From assembly GCA_937943625.1 (NCBI GenBank), contig CALEAD010000016.1, positions 98,010-162,009 of the forward strand: 64,000 nucleotides of DNA, given 5' to 3'. The notes beneath the pieces are model-generated. The model saw nothing but the letters and a program-made list of their open reading frames with translations, ran no database searches and had not been told where the DNA came from. The stretch is from an uncultured Anaerolineae bacterium. GTDB lineage: Bacteria; Chloroflexota; Anaerolineae; Promineifilales; Promineifilaceae. Of the stretch, positions 54,802-63,044 are shown one piece after another; the stretch's first letter is position 1, and the number at the start of each line of letters is the position of its first letter. A program made the translations under genes and the position numbers.

Positions 54802-55170
54802 ATGGCCATTTCCCAGGCAAACCGCCGGCTCTATCTCGTACACTGGCACAGCGTCGAGGCCGAAGCCATGGCGCACGCCCTGCGCCAGATGGGTTGGCAG
54901 GTAGCTGTAGTGTCCAATGTCGCTGAGTTAGACCTGAAAATTGTGCGCCAGCAGCCACCCCGTGCAGCCATTCTCTCTCTTAGCTATCAGCCACAAAACG
55001 GCCGTGAGATAGCCGAAACGCTCTGGCTGACCAGTTGGGGACGCAGCATCGCCCTCATCTTTCTCAATTGCCCCATTGGAGAAGAGCTGGAATTCCATCG
55101 CCAATTTCCCGAAGCCATTTTCACCGACCGGGAAACCTTACCGATTATTCTGGACTCATTACACGACTAA
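54802..55170 (+). CDS. Receiver-like small protein without phospho-acceptor signature
   Basis: 122 residues with the alternating pattern of a CheY-like fold (RRLYLVHWHS, VAVVSNVAELD, PRAAILSLSYQ, IALIFLNCP), but no acidic pair at the start and no Asp in the usual LSxD position (it reads ILSLSY). It is probably a pseudo-receiver or a similar Rossmann-like domain; function unknown. Start at ATG 54802 because GGAGGTGAG lies before it. Confidence 0.6.
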   Translation: MAISQANRRLYLVHWHSVEAEAMAHALRQMGWQVAVVSNVAELDLKIVRQQPPRAAILSLSYQPQNGREIAETLWLTSWGRSIALIFLNCPIGEELEFHRQFPEAIFTDRETLPIILDSLHD

Positions 55171-55214
55171 GAAATCGTGCGCAGGCTTGCCTGCAGGGGC
55201 AGGCGAAAACAAGG

Positions 55215-56510
55215 TTAAAGATAGCCCAACTCGCGCGCCGCGCGCGTCAGTTCGTCGCGGAACTGGGGAGCAGCAATGTTGATGAGTGCTTGCGCGCGTT
55301 GGCGCACGGAACGGCCGTATAAATCGGCTACCCCATATTCTGTCACCACAAAGTGCACATCATTGCGCGTTGTGACCACACCAGACCCCTCATACAGCTT
55401 CGGCACAATGCGGCTCACCTTGCCACTTTGCGCTGTCGCCAGAAATGCCACGATGGGCAACCCACCCTTAGAGCGCGACGCGCCACGAATAAAGTCAAGC
55501 TGTCCCCCCACACCGCTGTAGAAGCGCGGGCCAATCGAATCGGCACACACCTGACCTGTCAGGTCCACCTGCAGCGCCGAGTTAATGGCCACCATTTTCT
55601 CGTTCTGGGCAATGTTAAAGGGGTCATTCACATATTGCGTCGGGTGTAGCTCCAGCATGGGGTTATTGTGTACAAAGTTATACAGCCGCTTCGAGCCAAA
55701 CAAAAAGCCGGCCACAATCTTGCCCGGATGAAACGTCTTACGCGCGCAGGTAATGACCCCGCGCTCTACCATATCCACAACCCCATCTGAGAAAAGCTCT
55801 GTATGGATGCCCAGGTCTTTGTGGTTACCCAAATTTTGCAGCACTGCGTCGGGGATGCTGCCAATACCCATTTGCAGCGTCGCGCCATCGGGGATCATTT
55901 CAGCAATGTAAGCGCCCACGCGCATATGCTCTGCGGAGCTGCCGCCTTGGGGGGCCTCAGGAATGGGGTAATCTACCTCCACAATGTGGTGAAAGCGGCT
56001 GATGTGAATGAAGCTGTCTCCCAGGGTGCGCGGCATTTGCGGGTTTACCTCGGCAATGACCACTCGCGCCGATTCGGCGGCAGGCTTGGTGGTGCCTACC
56101 TCCACGCCAAAGCTGCAAAAACCATGCTCATCCGGCGGCGAAACGGAAATGAGGGCGACATCTATCGGCAAACGGCCGCTTTGGAACAATCCGGGTATCT
56201 CCGAAAGGAAAATGGGCGTAAAGTCTGCGCGCCCTTCTTGCACCGCCTTACGCACATTGTTGCCAATGAACAGTGCATTCACGCGAAAAACGCCATCGTA
56301 CTTTGGGTCAACATATGGAGCAGGGGCAAAGGTCAAAATGTGCGTGATCTCCACGTTACGCAGCTCATCGGCGCGCTCCACCAGCGCCTGAGAGAGCTGC
56401 ACGGGAACGCCAGCGCCCCCACCCAGGTAAACGCGATTGCCTGACTCGATTTTCTTCAAGGCAGTGGCCACGTCGGTCAGTTTATTGCGATATAGATTAT
56501 TCCAGTTCAT
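55215..56510 (-). CDS. Acetyl-CoA hydrolase/CoA-transferase family (4-hydroxybutyrate CoA-transferase-like)
   Basis: 431 residues. N-terminal VYLGGGAGVPVQLS binds CoA; the catalytic glutamate is the E of LGIHTELFSDG; VTEYGVADLYGRSVRQRA near the C-terminus is family specific. Members transfer CoA between acetyl-CoA and short acyl or hydroxyacyl acids. Its ATG overlaps the alanine dehydrogenase stop region by 14 bp, so both are co-translated, perhaps for fermenting amino acids to acids. Confidence 0.9.
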   Translation of the reverse strand: MNWNNLYRNKLTDVATALKKIESGNRVYLGGGAGVPVQLSQALVERADELRNVEITHILTFAPAPYVDPKYDGVFRVNALFIGNNVRKAVQEGRADFTPIFLSEIPGLFQSGRLPIDVALISVSPPDEHGFCSFGVEVGTTKPAAESARVVIAEVNPQMPRTLGDSFIHISRFHHIVEVDYPIPEAPQGGSSAEHMRVGAYIAEMIPDGATLQMGIGSIPDAVLQNLGNHKDLGIHTELFSDGVVDMVERGVITCARKTFHPGKIVAGFLFGSKRLYNFVHNNPMLELHPTQYVNDPFNIAQNEKMVAINSALQVDLTGQVCADSIGPRFYSGVGGQLDFIRGASRSKGGLPIVAFLATAQSGKVSRIVPKLYEGSGVVTTRNDVHFVVTEYGVADLYGRSVRQRAQALINIAAPQFRDELTRAARELGYL

Positions 56511-57669
56511 CAGTTATCTTCCCCACTTTCTGCAGCGCTCTTTGCAAATCCTCCTCCACCTGCTGGCCCAATGCGGCTGCTACCGATGGGTGCACCAGCT
56601 TTCCCTGATACAGGTTGATTCCTTGCACAAAAGCCGGGTCTAGTTTAATAGCCCCAAGTAGGCCATTTTGACCAATACTCAGCAGGTAGGGCAAAGCTGC
56701 GTTCGAGACGGCATGGCTAGTGGTGCGAGCAACGGCCGCTGTAATGTTGGGCACACAGTGATGGACGACTCCCTCAGCAATGTAAGCGGGGTCTCGCAAC
56801 GTCGTGGGGCGACTGGTCTCCACACAGCCTCCCTGGTCAATGGAAAAGTCAATGATCACCGCACCGGGGCGCATGGAACGCACCATTTCGCGCGTAATGA
56901 GAACTGGCGCGCGCTGCCCGTGCACAAAAACCGCCCCCACCAACACGTCAGCAAATTTGACAACGCGCTTCAGGTTATATTCGTTCGAGAACATCGTTGT
57001 CACGCGCCCGCCAAAGGTCTCGTCAAAACGGCGCAGGGTTTGCACGCGCTTGTCCAATACAATCACCTCGGCGCCCGCGCCAATGAAGGCGCGCGCGGCG
57101 TTGAAGCCAAGCACACCACCGCCCACAATTACCACAGTGGCCGGGGGCACGCCTGGCAGCCCGCTGAGCAAAATCCCCAACCCGCTTGGCCGGCCGGGGA
57201 GCGTATAGTTGCTTTGCAGCAACTGCGCGGCAATCTGTGGCGCCATGCGGCCAGCTACTTCGCTGGCGGTCAGCAGGATGGGATGACGGCCGTCGGGCTT
57301 GGCTAGCATTTCGTAGGCAATTGCCGTAATGTTGTACTGTCGCAATGCCTGCAATAAATCCGGTGAGGCTACCTGCAGGTGCAAAAAGCACAAGAGGGTT
57401 TGCCCCGGGTGGAAAAAGCGGTACTCTGCCTCGGTGGGACGGGCGATCTTGCAAACGACCTCGGCTCTGCCGTACGTTTCTGCGGCTGAGTAGACGATTT
57501 TGCCGCCAGCACGGCGATAATCTTCGTCGCTGAACCCAGCGCCGAGACCGGCATCTCGTTCTATGTAAACCGCGTGGCCCGCCTCAACCAAAGCCAGCAC
57601 GCTGGCAGGCGTGAGACCAACCCGCATTTCCAGGTCACGCACTTCGCGGGGTACGCCATAATCAGTCAT
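56497..57669 (-). CDS. ald: Alanine dehydrogenase/PNT family oxidoreductase
   Basis: 390 residues. N-terminal MTDYGVPREVRDLEMRVGL and the substrate loop match alanine dehydrogenases; the NAD site is VVIVGGGVLGFNAARAF and the PNIT segment near 305 is typical. It should deaminate L-alanine to pyruvate with NAD+. The start is ATG 57669, with AGGAGG before it; the frame continues upstream through modular leader repeat D but that is not coding. Overlaps the CoA-transferase gene by 14 bp. A role as transhydrogenase-like protein is possible but less likely. Confidence 0.85.
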   Translation of the reverse strand: MTDYGVPREVRDLEMRVGLTPASVLALVEAGHAVYIERDAGLGAGFSDEDYRRAGGKIVYSAAETYGRAEVVCKIARPTEAEYRFFHPGQTLLCFLHLQVASPDLLQALRQYNITAIAYEMLAKPDGRHPILLTASEVAGRMAPQIAAQLLQSNYTLPGRPSGLGILLSGLPGVPPATVVIVGGGVLGFNAARAFIGAGAEVIVLDKRVQTLRRFDETFGGRVTTMFSNEYNLKRVVKFADVLVGAVFVHGQRAPVLITREMVRSMRPGAVIIDFSIDQGGCVETSRPTTLRDPAYIAEGVVHHCVPNITAAVARTTSHAVSNAALPYLLSIGQNGLLGAIKLDPAFVQGINLYQGKLVHPSVAAALGQQVEEDLQRALQKVGKITDELE

Positions 57670-57676
57670 ATTGTTG

Positions 57677-57799
57677 CCTCCTGTGAAAATGACCGCCAAC
57701 TGCCGACGGCCGCCTGTAAGTGCAGCCCAGGTTGCCAAACCTGGTTGGCAGGTACAGGTTTGGTAACCTGCGCTACATTTTCATTTGTGGTGGTGTCAG
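57677..57799 (-). repeat. Modular leader repeat, copy D (upstream of ald)
   Basis: Minus strand order: CACCACCACAAATGAAAATG, TAGCGCAGGTTACCAAACCTG, CCAGGTTTGGCAACCTGGGC, CGGCCGTCGGCAGTTGGC, GGTCATTTTCACAGGAGG. The last block is the ribosome site of ald. The most complete copy along with B. Confidence 0.8.
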
Positions 57800-57809
57800 G
57801 CACTCACCC

Positions 57810-58271
57810 TCACCCATAACGGCTGTAAGGTGTCGGCGGCTCATCGTGCGCCCGGTGCCAACCGTGAACGACCAGGCGAAAAATATCAGACTCGGTAATG
57901 ATACCTACCAATCGCTTTGCCTCATCTACCACAGGCAAGCCGCTAATCGCAAAGCGCAGCATCAGCTCGGCGGCCTGGCCAATGGTGGCATCCTGGCTCA
58001 CGGTCACGGGGTCGCGCGTCATGATTTGCGCGACACGAATTTGCGCCATTAGGTGGGTGGTTTTGTCCGGGTCTGGATTGGTGAGCAAAGACGGCCGTGC
58101 GGCACGCACGTCGCCATAGGTAAGAATGCCCAGCAAACGACCGTTTTCCACCACTGGCAATCGGCGAATGCGTCGCTCTGTCATCAGGCGGCTGGCCTCT
58201 GATAAGAGCGTGTCTGGCGTCACTGTTACCACTTGCCGCGACATCCAATCACGTACCAACTCCAGCCTCAT
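57810..58271 (-). CDS. Double CBS domain protein
   Basis: 153 residues: two CBS domains forming one Bateman module (WMSRQVVTVTPDTLLSEA and IMTRDPVTVSQDATIGQA mark their starts). Such modules bind adenine nucleotides and act as sensors. Start at ATG 58271 (GGGAG seven bases upstream) or ATG 58277. It begins 14 bp after the VKOR gene, so it may be in that operon. It resembles the CBS protein at 60741. Confidence 0.85.
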   Translation of the reverse strand: MRLELVRDWMSRQVVTVTPDTLLSEASRLMTERRIRRLPVVENGRLLGILTYGDVRAARPSLLTNPDPDKTTHLMAQIRVAQIMTRDPVTVSQDATIGQAAELMLRFAISGLPVVDEAKRLVGIITESDIFRLVVHGWHRAHDEPPTPYSRYG

Positions 58272-58285
58272 TGCCATGCTCCCAC

Positions 58286-58744
58286 TTACTCCGAACTGGC
58301 TGCGCGGTTCTGTTGGCGCAAATAGCTGATAGAAAGGACAAACATGATTGTGACGAAAACGGCCGACACCACACAGTAACGGCAAATTGCATGAATCACA
58401 AACAGTTCCAGCGCCGTCAACCCCAGGGAGAACAAAAAAGCAATGCCCGTCAGACCCAACATCAGCTCTGGCAGGTAATCATCTACCAGCGGCAGCCAGT
58501 CACGCAGCCAGATGATGAGAAAGATAGCGATGTAGCCCACCAGACCAATGAGCGCTACCGGAATCGGGCCAATCGCCGAATAGGGCGCATCCGGGCCACT
58601 CACCTGGCCACAATCATCCCAGCCACTAGGGCTACAAACCCCGATCAGCTTCCCCTCGTGAAAGAGGTACAAAAAGTAGGCCACAAACATACCGGCCACA
58701 GAAAGCAGTTGAATCAGGCGAATTTGCCAATCTTCTGTACGCAT
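58286..58744 (-). CDS. Vitamin K epoxide reductase (VKOR) family protein
   Basis: 152 residues, four membrane segments. The loop cysteines C37 and C45 (VCSPSGWDDCGQV) and the active-site pair C121-x-x-C124 (AICRYCVV) are all present. Bacterial VKOR re-oxidises a DsbA-like partner and passes electrons to quinone; the DsbA-like gene lies 116 bp upstream on the same strand. The start is ATG 58744 after GGAG; the longer frame extends into the intergenic terminator. Confidence 0.9.
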   Translation of the reverse strand: MRTEDWQIRLIQLLSVAGMFVAYFLYLFHEGKLIGVCSPSGWDDCGQVSGPDAPYSAIGPIPVALIGLVGYIAIFLIIWLRDWLPLVDDYLPELMLGLTGIAFLFSLGLTALELFVIHAICRYCVVSAVFVTIMFVLSISYLRQQNRAASSE

Positions 58745-58814
58745 AAAGTCTCCAGTCTCAAAAAAGGGAACTAATTTTGCCTGGCGATGCGTATCGCATA
58801 TCACGAAGCTATAA

Positions 58815-58852
58815 CAAAAGAAGTCAGGCTTTTGTGCAAAAGCCTGACTTCT
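58815..58852 (-). terminator. Intrinsic terminator after DsbA-like gene
   Basis: AGAAGTCAGGCTTTTG and its complement form a long stem around a short GCA loop, followed by TTTTGTT on the minus strand, eight bases past the stop. It separates the DsbA-like gene from VKOR, so the latter may have its own promoter or depend on read-through. Confidence 0.8.
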
Positions 58853-58860
58853 CCGGTTTA

Positions 58861-59535
58861 TTAATTAGACGCGGCAGCAATACGCTGCTGGAAGACGGCA
58901 TAGGGCTGATTGCCTTCCAAAATGCGGTTATTGATCATAAACGTGGGGGTGGCGCTGATGCCTACCGAGCGCGCCGCGTTGCGGTTTTCCTGAATGATGT
59001 TGACATATCGTCCTTCGCTCACACAGCGATTGAAGGAATCCATATCCAGGTTTAGCTGCTGGGCGGCCTGTGCATACCCTTCTGGCGTAAACGCAATGGG
59101 TGAACCCTGCTGGCGGAACAGCAGTTCGGCGTACTCATAATAAGCACCTTGCTCGTTGGCGCACATGGCAGCGTTTGTGGCGGGCAGGGTGGTGCTAGAA
59201 AGGGCATAGGGAAGCGTAATCCAGCGCACCTGGTTTGTTTCTACGTACTGTGCCAGCAGTAGGGGCAGCGTATCTACGTGGAAGTTGCGGCAATGCCCAC
59301 AGCCATAGTCGGAGACTTCGACAATGGTGACCGGGGCATTGGGATTGCCGCGCACCATGCAGCGGTCGGGGTTATCGGCGCAGTATTTTGCCAGGGTGGG
59401 TTGTTCCGGTTCCTGCATAGAGAGAAATAGCAGGGCAAAAAGGGCAATAACGCCCACACCGATTACGCCACCAATAACGACCCAGTTGGTTTTGCGGGTT
59501 TGTGTTTGTCGCGTTTGTTTTACTCGTTTTGCCAT
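58861..59535 (-). CDS. DsbA-like thioredoxin-fold protein, membrane anchored
   Basis: 224 residues with one N-terminal anchor (about 18-40) and an outward thioredoxin domain. The active site is C79-G-H-C82 in DYGCGHCRNF, and the cis-proline loop is SATPTFMIN near residue 196. It would oxidise substrate cysteines outside the cell, with VKOR as its re-oxidant. AGGAAAGAAG precedes the ATG. Two additional cysteines (C52, C59) lie close to the anchor. Confidence 0.88.
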   Translation of the reverse strand: MAKRVKQTRQTQTRKTNWVVIGGVIGVGVIALFALLFLSMQEPEQPTLAKYCADNPDRCMVRGNPNAPVTIVEVSDYGCGHCRNFHVDTLPLLLAQYVETNQVRWITLPYALSSTTLPATNAAMCANEQGAYYEYAELLFRQQGSPIAFTPEGYAQAAQQLNLDMDSFNRCVSEGRYVNIIQENRNAARSVGISATPTFMINNRILEGNQPYAVFQQRIAAASN

Positions 59536-59956
59536 TGTTTCTTCTTTCCTTTTGTTAGTTTATCTGCTCTGCCGCGATGCGGGAGTGCTTAATGTAATTG
59601 TTGCTTACTGACATCTGTCATGAGGTGACCGATTGCAGGTTACAGGTTGCAAGAGGCAAGGGACAAAATGTCACATAGAGCGTAACTACTCAGGTGCAAG
59701 GGACTGGCCGCAGGAGTTGCAAATGGCTAGAACCATCTGGCCAGTGCCTGACACTGCTCAGGCTTCGTAGTGACCATGTAGCTTACAAACTTGCGACCTT
59801 GCACAACATCGTACAAAGATTTTACCGTTGCGGGCATGGGTGTCCAATAATGAGCATGTGGGTCTTAGTCATCGTTCAAAAACAGGGTCACGCAATAGAC
59901 ATAAAAAAGGCCGGGCAGTGGGAAGGCCCGGCCTGACCAAAGAACAACGGCCGATC
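59536..59956. other. Intergenic region without gene
   Basis: About 420 bp. Includes a GTTACAGGTTGCAAGAGGCAAGG block similar to pieces at 31826 and 53719, and the terminator at 59902-59935. No gene, promoter or operator stands out. Confidence 0.5.
59902..59935 (-). terminator. Intrinsic terminator of the receiver gene
   Basis: AGGCCGGGC-CTTCCCACT-GCCCGGCCT followed by TTTTT on the minus strand, 22 nt after the receiver gene's stop. Confidence 0.85.
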
Positions 59957-60424
59957 TCAGGGTGCCGGCTGTATGCCATCCAACCCTAAAAATTGGGCCT
60001 GGAAAACGGCATATTCCGAAAACCGCATACGCATGGGTCTGTTTTTGCGCACGGCCGCTTCTATCTCGGCGATGAGCTGTGGGGTGTTGATTGTCTTGAG
60101 CAGGTAACGTAACGCCCCCGCCTGTAACAGCGTCTCGCGTTCTACCTCATCGGCATACGAGGCCACAATGATCACGGCCGTTTTTCCTTTTACCATCTCC
60201 TGCACTGTTTCGGCCAGGGTGTATAACGTTTCGCTGCGCCCCCCCTTGCAGCCCAACAGCACCACATCTGGCTGCTGCTTACGCACGTAGTGCAGGCCTG
60301 CTTCCAGCGTGTGAACGGCCGCAACCTGGCCAATTGTTTGTGCTGCCCGCAAGCGAATCTCCAGAGCAGTACGCACAGCCGCGTGGTCTTCAACAATCAG
60401 TAAGTGTATCTTCTTCATAGCCAT
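59957..60424 (-). CDS. Single-domain response regulator with phospho-acceptor Asp replaced by Gly
   Basis: 155 residues, CheY-like receiver without an output domain. The acidic pair (E12-D13 in IVEDH) and the conserved lysine (LLKT) are kept, but the position that should carry the phosphorylated Asp is G58 (PDVVLLGCKG). It therefore probably cannot be phosphorylated in the usual way. No kinase gene is next to it. A terminator follows the stop. Unphosphorylatable receivers act through ligand binding or protein contacts. Confidence 0.8.
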   Translation of the reverse strand: MAMKKIHLLIVEDHAAVRTALEIRLRAAQTIGQVAAVHTLEAGLHYVRKQQPDVVLLGCKGGRSETLYTLAETVQEMVKGKTAVIIVASYADEVERETLLQAGALRYLLKTINTPQLIAEIEAAVRKNRPMRMRFSEYAVFQAQFLGLDGIQPAP

Positions 60425-60740
60425 CTGCCCTGGGCATGTGGGGAACCCAAAGTCTAAGGCAAGTGTAAAATCCTGGGGGTAGGCATTCTAGTAACAAATG
60501 TCACAGGAAGGGCGTGAACATTGTCACCACGCCAAATCCCGATAAAAGTCATCCCACAATCGTGACATTCGCCACCCACAAAGCCACCTGGGTTTTCGCT
60601 ACACTGTTAAGCACGAGGAGAAAGAGTTCAACATAGGTGGGGCGCACCACCACAAATAAAAAGTGCTGGCAACGAATGGGAACGAAGAAACGAATGAGTT
60701 GGCCGTCGGCAGTCGGCGGTCATTTTCAAGGGAGAAAGAG
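60425..60740. other. Divergent intergenic region with modular leader repeat copy E
   Basis: 316 bp between the receiver and the CBS gene, with no gene. The right part (60636-60734) is a copy of the leader repeat. The left part (CAGGAAGGGCGTGAACATTGTCACC) holds a small GTGACA/TGTCAC symmetry but no clear promoter. Confidence 0.5.
60636..60734 (+). repeat. Modular leader repeat, copy E (upstream of CBS gene)
   Basis: GGTGGGGCGCACCACCACAA, a different middle, then GGCCGTCGGCAGTCGGCGG and TCATTTTCAAGGGAG, which ends seven bases before the CBS start codon. The only plus-strand full copy. Confidence 0.75.
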
Positions 60741-61172
60741 ATGTTGACTGTAAGCGACCTGATGACGTCCAACCCGCAAACCATCACCCCCGACACGCCC
60801 CTGCGTCACATCATTGAGCTGATGAAGGCTGAGGGATGTCGCCACTTGCCAGTTTTGCAAAATGGCACGCTGGTTGGCATCGTCACCGACCGGGACGTGC
60901 GCCTGGTCATGAATTCACCCATTGTGCTGCACGGCCGTTGGCAGGATGAAGAGCTGATCAACAAAGTGACCGCCGAAACCTGCATGACGCCCAACCCCAT
61001 TACCGTAACACCAGAAACCCCGGCCTACCGCGCCGCCGAGATGCTCAGCATCTATAAGTTTGGCTGCCTGCCTGTAGTGGACAATGGCGTGCTGGTGGGC
61101 ATCGTCACCGTCACCGACTTTTTGGATTATCTGGCTACGTCAAAGCGGGGGGAGATCAGCGACCCGGAGTAA
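60741..61172 (+). CDS. Double CBS domain protein
   Basis: 143 residues, two CBS domains (DLMTSNPQTITPDTPLRH and CMTPNPITVTPETPAYRA mark their starts). VGIVTDRDVR and VGIVTVTDFL are the usual phosphate-contacting turns. It probably senses an adenine nucleotide. Start at ATG 60741 because the GGGAG of leader repeat E precedes it. Convergent with the sensor kinase. Confidence 0.88.
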   Translation: MLTVSDLMTSNPQTITPDTPLRHIIELMKAEGCRHLPVLQNGTLVGIVTDRDVRLVMNSPIVLHGRWQDEELINKVTAETCMTPNPITVTPETPAYRAAEMLSIYKFGCLPVVDNGVLVGIVTVTDFLDYLATSKRGEISDPE

Positions 61173-61217
61173 ACAGGTTTGTCGTCATCACTTCAGCGGG
61201 CATTCCAGCTAAAGCTG

Positions 61218-62921
61218 TCATAACAAGCCGGGTTTGGTGTTGGGAGGAGAAAGGGGGAGGGTGAGGGTAACGGCCGTTCCCTTACCGGGCGCCGATTCCA
61301 GGTGAAAACTACCATGCAGCTCTTCGGCGCGCGCGCGCATGTTGGAGAGGCCATGACCTACAGAAGCGGATTTCAGGCGCAGGTCAAAGCCGCGTCCATC
61401 GTCCCGCACGCATAGCGTCACCCCATTTTGCGTGCGTCGCAGAGCAATCTCCACCTGTTTTGCCCGCGCATGACGCGCCACATTGGCCAGCGCTTCCTGC
61501 GTGGTGAAAAAAATAGCCCGCGCCAGAGGCATCTGCAAATCCACCAATTCCTCCGGTTCCGCCACAAAGTTCACCGCCACCATCGTGTTTGCCTGAAATT
61601 CGCGCACCAGCCGCGCCAGCCCGGCTTTCAGGTTCCCCTGAAAACGGTGCGGGCGCAGGTCTAGAATAAAGTTGCGAATATCGCGGATTGTGTCATTAAG
61701 GCCATTAATCGCCACATCGAGCAGGCGATCAGCCTCTTCACGGCTATCGTCAACCAGCATCAGGCGCACAGACTCTAGCGTCAGACCCACGGCGTAAATG
61801 GATTGGATCACGCCATCGTGCAGGTCCATGCCAATGCGCGTGCGCTCTTCCACTACCACCAAGCGGCCAACCTGCTCATACAGGCGCGCATTCTGAATGG
61901 CAACGGCCGCATGCGTGGCCAGCAGTTCCGCTAATTTCTGATCATCGGCGGTAAACTCGTCTGCGCCAATTTTGTCAGTCAGATACAGGTTGCCCAACGT
62001 CTGGCCCGCAGCCACAATAGGCACACCTAAAAAGCTGCTCATGGGGGGATGATGCTCAGGAAAGCCCACCGAACGGGGGTCATCGCTGATGCGAGGGATG
62101 CGAATAGGGCGCTTTTCACGCACAATGGCGCCCAAAAGCCCCAACCCCTTGGGCAAATGGGGCATTTGTTGTACCTGGGCGGGGGACATGCCACTATAGA
62201 TGAACGTTTCCAGCACCCCATCAGCATTAGATACACCCAGCGCAGCATACCTGGCGCGAATGAGCACGCGCGCCGAATCCACAATTTGCCGCAGTACTTT
62301 ATCCAGGGAAAGTTCGGCGGCAATGCTGTTGGCAGCTTGGCTAAATGCGCCAAGCTGCCGGTTGCGCTCCTCAAGCTGCTCGCTTTGGCTCTTGCGGCTC
62401 TGCAAAAGTTGTGCTTTGTGCAGGGAAGCAACGGTGTGCGCCGCCAGCACGTTGAGTAGTTCCTTATCCTGAGCCGAAAAGTAAGGGGCGTTTTGTTTGT
62501 TCAGAACGCACAGCGCGCCAATGGGCCGGCGCTGGCGCATGAGCGGAAGCGCCAGCCAGCTCGTCACGGCGCCGTCGGTGGTTAATTGGGGTTGCGCAGG
62601 CCGGTAAGAAACTGGCTGACAGGTATTTTGTATCAGCGCATGGACAAAATTGGCAACGGCCGTTTCCACCTCCTGCGCGCCATTCCCCAACACAACCTCA
62701 CTCGCCGGTATGCCAGCTTCTGCCACCACCCCCACTGCGCCATACTCTGCCTGCAACAGGTCACGCGCTGCCACTGCCGCGCACTGCAAGACCTCGGCTA
62801 CTCCTTCTGCCTCGGCAATGGCCAGGGTAGCGTGACATGCCGTTAGTGAACTGTGCTCCTTCTTTTCGGCGGAAGACAACATGGGTTTAGAATGTAACGA
62901 TAAGGTGCTGGACACTGACAT
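61218..62921 (-). CDS. GAF-GAF sensor histidine kinase, NarL/DesK type
   Basis: 567 residues. GAF domain 1 (about 30-165), GAF domain 2 (about 200-345), HisKA_3 with H368 in GMDLHDGVIQS, then HATPase with N-box and DDGRGFD. No membrane segment, so it senses inside the cell; the GAF pair is like that of DosS/DevS, which binds heme, although heme cannot be told from sequence. Its partner is the NarL-type regulator just upstream. The start ATG lies in an internally deleted CTGGA element; an alternative is the ATG at residue 14. Confidence 0.9.
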   Translation of the reverse strand: MSVSSTLSLHSKPMLSSAEKKEHSSLTACHATLAIAEAEGVAEVLQCAAVAARDLLQAEYGAVGVVAEAGIPASEVVLGNGAQEVETAVANFVHALIQNTCQPVSYRPAQPQLTTDGAVTSWLALPLMRQRRPIGALCVLNKQNAPYFSAQDKELLNVLAAHTVASLHKAQLLQSRKSQSEQLEERNRQLGAFSQAANSIAAELSLDKVLRQIVDSARVLIRARYAALGVSNADGVLETFIYSGMSPAQVQQMPHLPKGLGLLGAIVREKRPIRIPRISDDPRSVGFPEHHPPMSSFLGVPIVAAGQTLGNLYLTDKIGADEFTADDQKLAELLATHAAVAIQNARLYEQVGRLVVVEERTRIGMDLHDGVIQSIYAVGLTLESVRLMLVDDSREEADRLLDVAINGLNDTIRDIRNFILDLRPHRFQGNLKAGLARLVREFQANTMVAVNFVAEPEELVDLQMPLARAIFFTTQEALANVARHARAKQVEIALRRTQNGVTLCVRDDGRGFDLRLKSASVGHGLSNMRARAEELHGSFHLESAPGKGTAVTLTLPLSPPNTKPGLL

Positions 62922-62938
62922 TTTTGCCAGACGCCAGT
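62908..62938 (-). mobile_element. Internally deleted CTGGA element supplying the kinase start codon
   Basis: Minus strand: CTGGCGTCTGGC joined directly to AAAAATGTCAGTGTCCAG. The right 18 bases are identical to the end of copy 1 (14967-14984). The ATG of the sensor kinase is the ATG inside AAAAATGTC. Confidence 0.6.
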
Positions 62939-62976
62939 AGGTATAAGGATGGGTGCAATCACTGCTGCTTTCACTG

Positions 62977-63025
62977 CTGGTTTACCGGTTGGTTTTCAAC
63001 CAACCAACTAACCAACCAACTAACC
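62977..63025. repeat. GGTTGGTT/CCAACC hairpin repeat, copy 5
   Basis: TGGTTTACCGGTTGGTTTTC mirrored by CAACCAACCAACTAACCAACC, between the response regulator and its kinase. It may reduce kinase expression relative to the regulator. Confidence 0.65.
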
Positions 63026-63044
63026 CCCACCTTACTCATCACGC

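Noticed and set aside
10120..63025. CRISPR array
   Set aside because: The GGTT-type repeats have no constant spacers or 25-40-nt repeats and form hairpins instead.
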